This document shows, one piece after another, positions 60,675-64,000 of a stretch of DNA of 64,000 bases. The stretch spans positions 27,301-91,300 of the forward strand of contig CAKOMR010000005.1 in assembly GCA_934096705.1 (NCBI GenBank). Direction: 5' to 3'. The position numbers were made by a program, and so were the translations under genes. The notes below the pieces were generated by a model. It worked only from the letters and a program-made list of their open reading frames with translations, searched no databases and was not told the DNA's origin. This DNA comes from an uncultured Bacilli bacterium. GTDB taxonomy: Bacteria; Bacillota_I; Bacilli_A; RF39; UBA660. Positions within the stretch are counted from its first letter, which is position 1, and every line of letters begins with the position of its first letter.

Positions 60675-61711
60675 AAAAATTAAGTTCTTTCATATTTTTT
60701 TTATTATCTTTTTTTCTTTTGTTTTTGTTTATATATTTCATACCAAAAAACTATAAAAATAATTATAATGTTGATGGCTTTGATATTACAGAAAAATACA
60801 ATAAAAAAGATAAAATTTATTCTTTTATAATAAAATCTGAAGATAATGAATATCTATATGCTATAAAAGATAAGTATTTTAATAAGCATAGGCAAATAAA
60901 CAAAATTATAAAAAAAAATAATTTGTTGATAATTGAAACTAATGATATAGATAGTTTTTATATTAATAAAGAAAATGATGAATATAAAAGTATTTATTTT
61001 AATGATATTTTTGAAAAAAATGTTATTGACACATTTGAAAATATAAATATTTATGATTATAAAGCAAATTATTATGTGTGGAATTACACAGGTTTTATCA
61101 ACATTAATAAAAATACCAAAGATGTTATTAAATTATTTGATAAAGACTTATATAATATTGATTTAGTGTATACATTTGATAATTATATTTTAATAGCAGA
61201 TTATAGTAATAAGTATTATTTTAATAAAATGCATTTATTAAATATTCTAAATAATAAAGTTAAAGAAGTAAATCTTGATAGTAATGTGTATTTTAATAGT
61301 TATTTTTTAGGCAAACATAAAAAATATATTTATTTATATGATATGCAAGAAAATATAGAATATAAAATTAACCCTTTTAAAAACTTTATTCAAAATACAT
61401 CTTATGGAATATATGATAATAATACTTGGAAAAAAGTCAGCAAAAATAAGCTTGATAAAGGAAATGTTAGCTTTATTACAAAAAAAGATTTTTACTATGA
61501 ATTAGATAATGAAGTTCTTTACTATATAACACCAGTTAACAAAATAAAGATTACTGATATGAAAGTGTCAAAAATAGTAAAAAGTGATGATAACATTTGT
61601 TATTTTATATCTGAAGATTCAATGTATTATGTTGATAAAGAACATATAATCAAACTTTTATCATATAGTGAATGGAACTTTAATTATAATAATATTTATG
61701 TATTTGATTAG
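60671..61711 (+). CDS. Uncharacterised membrane-anchored protein (346 residues)
   Basis: One N-terminal membrane helix (about 6-25) is followed by about 320 residues of Lys/Asn/Tyr-rich, beta-looking repeats without a known motif (repeated YNKKDKIYSF, YSNKYYFNKMHLLN-like segments). It may be a cell-surface beta-propeller-like protein, but I do not recognise it. It overlaps the preceding gene by 4 bases, so the three genes from RDD onward are one unit. Confidence 0.6.
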   Translation: MKKLSSFIFFLLSFFLLFLFIYFIPKNYKNNYNVDGFDITEKYNKKDKIYSFIIKSEDNEYLYAIKDKYFNKHRQINKIIKKNNLLIIETNDIDSFYINKENDEYKSIYFNDIFEKNVIDTFENINIYDYKANYYVWNYTGFININKNTKDVIKLFDKDLYNIDLVYTFDNYILIADYSNKYYFNKMHLLNILNNKVKEVNLDSNVYFNSYFLGKHKKYIYLYDMQENIEYKINPFKNFIQNTSYGIYDNNTWKKVSKNKLDKGNVSFITKKDFYYELDNEVLYYITPVNKIKITDMKVSKIVKSDDNICYFISEDSMYYVDKEHIIKLLSYSEWNFNYNNIYVFD

Positions 61712-61758
61712 CACTTTTAAAAATTCTACATATTTTAAATTAGGAGTGATTTTTAAAT

Positions 61759-62211
61759 ATGTTTGAAAAATATCGTGTTAAATCAAACGAAACTATAGAT
61801 GATATAGCAAGAATGTTTCATACAAATAAAGAGTATATTGAGGACTTAAATAATTTATATTATAGCGAATCTTTACGAGAGGGAATGGATATAATAGTTC
61901 CTAAAAATAAAACAAAATATTTTGATACTTATACAATTAATAAAGGTGATACACTTTATGGAATAAGTAAAAAGTATAATATTAATCCGAGTTTACTTGC
62001 TTCGATTAACGGTCTAAATATGGATGATTATATTTATCAAAATCAAGTAATATTATTACCAGTATCAGGATATAGCTATTATGTTACTGCAGAAGGCGAT
62101 ACACTAGAAACTGTTAGTGATATGTTTAAAAAAAACAAAGAAGCAGTAATTAAAGAAAATGAAACTATTTATTTATTACCTGGTCAAATACTAGTTTCTC
62201 AAAGAAAATAA
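61759..62211 (+). CDS. Protein with three LysM-like repeats
   Basis: The 150-residue protein is composed of LysM domains: KYRVKSNETIDDIARMF (about 3-48), DTYTINKGDTLYGISKKYNI (54-100) and YYVTAEGDTLETVSDMFKKN (104-147). LysM domains bind peptidoglycan or chitin-like glycans. There is no signal peptide, which resembles spore proteins such as SafA assembled from the mother cell. It could act in spore coat/cortex (inference). AGGAG precedes the ATG. Confidence 0.82.
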   Translation: MFEKYRVKSNETIDDIARMFHTNKEYIEDLNNLYYSESLREGMDIIVPKNKTKYFDTYTINKGDTLYGISKKYNINPSLLASINGLNMDDYIYQNQVILLPVSGYSYYVTAEGDTLETVSDMFKKNKEAVIKENETIYLLPGQILVSQRK

Positions 62212-62214
62212 AAT

Positions 62215-62240
62215 AATGGTCTATGCACCATTTTTTTTTT
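62215..62240 (+). terminator. Terminator after the LysM gene
   Basis: AATGGT / ACCATT stem with a short CTATGC loop followed by T10. Confidence 0.75.
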
Positions 62241-62267
62241 GTGATACAATTATTATGGTGAAATAGA

Positions 62268-63881
62268 GTGATACTAAAAAAGCCTTATGCATTTTTAATT
62301 AAGCGATTTAGAATTATTCATTTGATTCTATCTTTTTTGATTGGATTTGTAATTTATAGAACTACTCTTATAATTAGATTTTTTATTGATTATGTAAAAA
62401 ATAATTATAACACGAATATCATACTAGGACTTGGTGAAAGTTATGCTCCGTCATATTTATTTATTATTTTATTTATAATTATTCTTTTATCCGGAGCTAT
62501 ATATTATCTTTTAAGACATAAAAATAAACCTACTAAAGTTTATTTGTTTATGATTATTTATTATATATTATCATTTATTATGCTATTTTATATTAAATCT
62601 ATCTTAAACGGTTTAGTAGAGGAATTAATTAGCGCTAGGCTTTCTCGTAGTATAAGAGATTTGTCAATTGTCTATATTATTCCCCAGGTAATATTTTTTG
62701 TAATATGTATAATTAGAACTGTTGGATTTGATGTTAAGAAATTTAATTTCCAAAGTGATCTAAAAGAAATGCATTATGGTTTTGAGGATTCTGAGGAAGT
62801 TGAAGTAAATATTAATTTAAATAGCTATAAATACAAAAGAAAATTACGCCGAAGTATGAGAGAATTTGGCTATTATATTAAAGAAAATAAACTGTTTGTC
62901 ATAATTTTTTTAAGTATTATTGGTATAATTTTAGTAATTACTGGTATAAAAAATCGTCATATAAATTATGATCAATCATATCGTACTGGTAAAACATTTA
63001 ACTATAATGGAGTAAATATAACAGTTTTAGATACTATGGTAACAAATCTAGATTACAGGGGAAACGTTTTGTCTGATGGTTTTTATTATGTAGTACTTAA
63101 AGTAAAGCTTGTTAATAATACTGGATATACAAAAACCATTGATTTTAATCAGTTTAATTTAACATATGGAAGTAAAGTAGTTAAACCTACTCTAAGCGAT
63201 TCATCATATTTTATAGATTTTGCTTCAGAGAATGTTGTTACATCGTTTCCACATAAAACAGATAAAACTTTTGCTTTAGTTTATAAAATTAATTCAAGTG
63301 ATTCTCATAAAGGATTTAAACTTGATATTTATAATGGGACTGTTACAAATAATAATGAAACAGTTACAAAACATATTTATGTAAGTTTGAAATCAAAATT
63401 TATAAAAGATTTAAAACTTAATGGAAATTATAAACTAGGAGAGAAAGTAACATTTGATGATACATATTTAAATAAATCATATTTGAAAATTGAACAATAT
63501 GAGATAAATAAAACATACTTTTATACATATGAGAAATGTTATAAAAATGACTGCAATATTTATGATGATGCAATAACTGCTAAAAATGATAGTAAGAGAC
63601 TTGGAAATTATATTTTAACACTTCATATTGATTATTATATTGATGATACAACTAACTATGGAGAGAGCAACTCATTAGTAAGCAATTTTGCAGATAATTT
63701 CATTCAAATTCAATATAAAGTTGGTGATAAAATTTACAGTAATGAATATTATAATGCAACTCCAGCATATAATACGAAATTTTTAGCTTTTGAGGTAAAT
63801 AAAGACATAAAAGAAGCAAGTGTTATACAGGCAATAATAATTATAAGAAATCAAAAGTATATAATTAACCTAAAAAGTTGA
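62268..63881 (+). CDS. Uncharacterised membrane protein with extracytoplasmic beta domain
   Basis: The 537-residue protein has four N-terminal membrane helices (residues 18-150), a cytoplasmic linker with a basic KRKLRRSMR stretch, and a fifth helix (about 208-226). After it come about 300 extracytoplasmic residues with a DUF4352-like opening (KTFNYNGVNITVLDTM, YYVVLKVKLVNNTGY), then Ser/Asn-rich beta structure. No catalytic motif is recognised. GTG start near GGTGAAA. Its stop codon overlaps the -35 box of the tRNA promoter. Confidence 0.65.
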   Translation: MILKKPYAFLIKRFRIIHLILSFLIGFVIYRTTLIIRFFIDYVKNNYNTNIILGLGESYAPSYLFIILFIIILLSGAIYYLLRHKNKPTKVYLFMIIYYILSFIMLFYIKSILNGLVEELISARLSRSIRDLSIVYIIPQVIFFVICIIRTVGFDVKKFNFQSDLKEMHYGFEDSEEVEVNINLNSYKYKRKLRRSMREFGYYIKENKLFVIIFLSIIGIILVITGIKNRHINYDQSYRTGKTFNYNGVNITVLDTMVTNLDYRGNVLSDGFYYVVLKVKLVNNTGYTKTIDFNQFNLTYGSKVVKPTLSDSSYFIDFASENVVTSFPHKTDKTFALVYKINSSDSHKGFKLDIYNGTVTNNNETVTKHIYVSLKSKFIKDLKLNGNYKLGEKVTFDDTYLNKSYLKIEQYEINKTYFYTYEKCYKNDCNIYDDAITAKNDSKRLGNYILTLHIDYYIDDTTNYGESNSLVSNFADNFIQIQYKVGDKIYSNEYYNATPAYNTKFLAFEVNKDIKEASVIQAIIIIRNQKYIINLKS

Positions 63882-63906
63882 CATGCAAAAAAAAATATAA
63901 TACAAT
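63878..63906 (+). promoter_or_regulatory. Promoter of tRNA-Cys
   Basis: Perfect -35 TTGACA (63878-63883), 17-bp spacer, TACAAT (63901-63906). The -35 overlaps the stop codon of the preceding gene. Confidence 0.75.
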
Positions 63907-63941
63907 AATATTGCTTAGGAAAAAAGCATATTATGTATTAT

Positions 63942-64000
63942 GGAACCGTAGCCAAGTGGTAAGGCGTGGGTCTGCAACACCCTGAGCACCAGTTCGAATC
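63942..64000 (+). tRNA. tRNA-Cys (GCA), truncated by the window edge
   Basis: The 5' part of a tRNA is present: acceptor GGAACCG, D-arm AGCCAAGTGGTAAGGC, anticodon loop CTGCAAC with anticodon GCA (Cys), and the start of the T-arm ending GTTCGAATC. The 3' acceptor arm lies beyond the window. The D-arm AGCCAAGTGGTAAGGC is typical of tRNA-Cys. Confidence 0.92.

Noticed and set aside
63896..63901. TATAAT 12 bp after the tRNA TTGACA
   Set aside because: Spacer too short; the overlapping TACAAT at 17 bp fits better.

Overview
The window is a 64 kb, very AT-rich stretch from a low-GC Gram-positive bacterium (Bacillota). Gene order closely follows the chromosomal origin region of Bacillus subtilis, with many genes lost and a few inserted. 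Sporulation genes (bofA, spoVT, yabG, veg, spoVG, yabP, yabQ, spo0A, cwlD) suggest a spore former or a lineage recently derived from one. Low GC, compact overlapping genes and a missing ribosomal protein L30 gene fit an uncultured, streamlined gut-type Bacilli or Clostridia relative. The exact taxon cannot be fixed from the sequence alone. Every gene except clpP is on the + strand, as expected for one replichore leading away from oriC, which should lie just left of position 1 (recF-gyrB-gyrA start the window).

Layout. 1-4.7 kb: recF end, gyrB, gyrA. 4.7-5.0 kb: three perfect parS centromere sites, then a small SRP RNA. 5.0-14.2 kb: tadA, dnaX, ebfC, recR, bofA, holB, ricT, trmN6-like, pth, mfd (replication, repair, translation quality control). 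14.3-23.5 kb: spoVT, a T-box riboswitch controlling dut-metS, tatD, a 3D-domain cell-wall gene, ksgA, a fabG-type reductase, a frameshifted ynbB-like PLP enzyme, yabG, veg, spoVG, yabP, yabQ, divIC. 23.5-30.5 kb: clpP (the only minus-strand gene), a uridine kinase-like gene, gapA, pgk, spo0A, gpmI. 30.5-44.5 kb: the S10-spc-alpha ribosomal superoperon with secY, adk, map, infA and rpoA. 44.6-52.8 kb: soj-parB-yyzM, an AbgT-type transporter, ychF, a DUF362 ferredoxin protein, yvcK-whiA, truA. 52.8-53.8 kb: rplM-rpsI. 53.9-63.9 kb: an accessory-looking tail with a membrane thioredoxin-like protein, a 715-residue protein I cannot classify, cwlD, an Abi_2/HEPN gene, an HtrA protease, RDD, PH-like, LysM and two large uncharacterised membrane proteins. 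The window ends inside a tRNA-Cys gene.

How it works together. The parABS partition system is split: its three centromere sites sit beside gyrA and its two protein genes lie 40 kb away. Sporulation control (Spo0A, RicT, SpoVT, SpoVG), spore envelope assembly (YabP, YabQ, YabG, CwlD, a LysM protein) and housekeeping genes are interleaved as in Bacillus. Most notable points: Spo0A carries Glu in place of the phospho-accepting Asp; the ynbB-like gene needs a -1 shift at an A9 run that forms the slippery heptamer A AAA AAG; the T-box lies before a dUTPase-metS pair but shows no obvious AUG specifier; a hairpin covers the spoVT ribosome binding site and start; the cwlD promoter predicts a leaderless mRNA; and the 715-residue protein with a tiny basic companion ORF is the best candidate here for undescribed biology.
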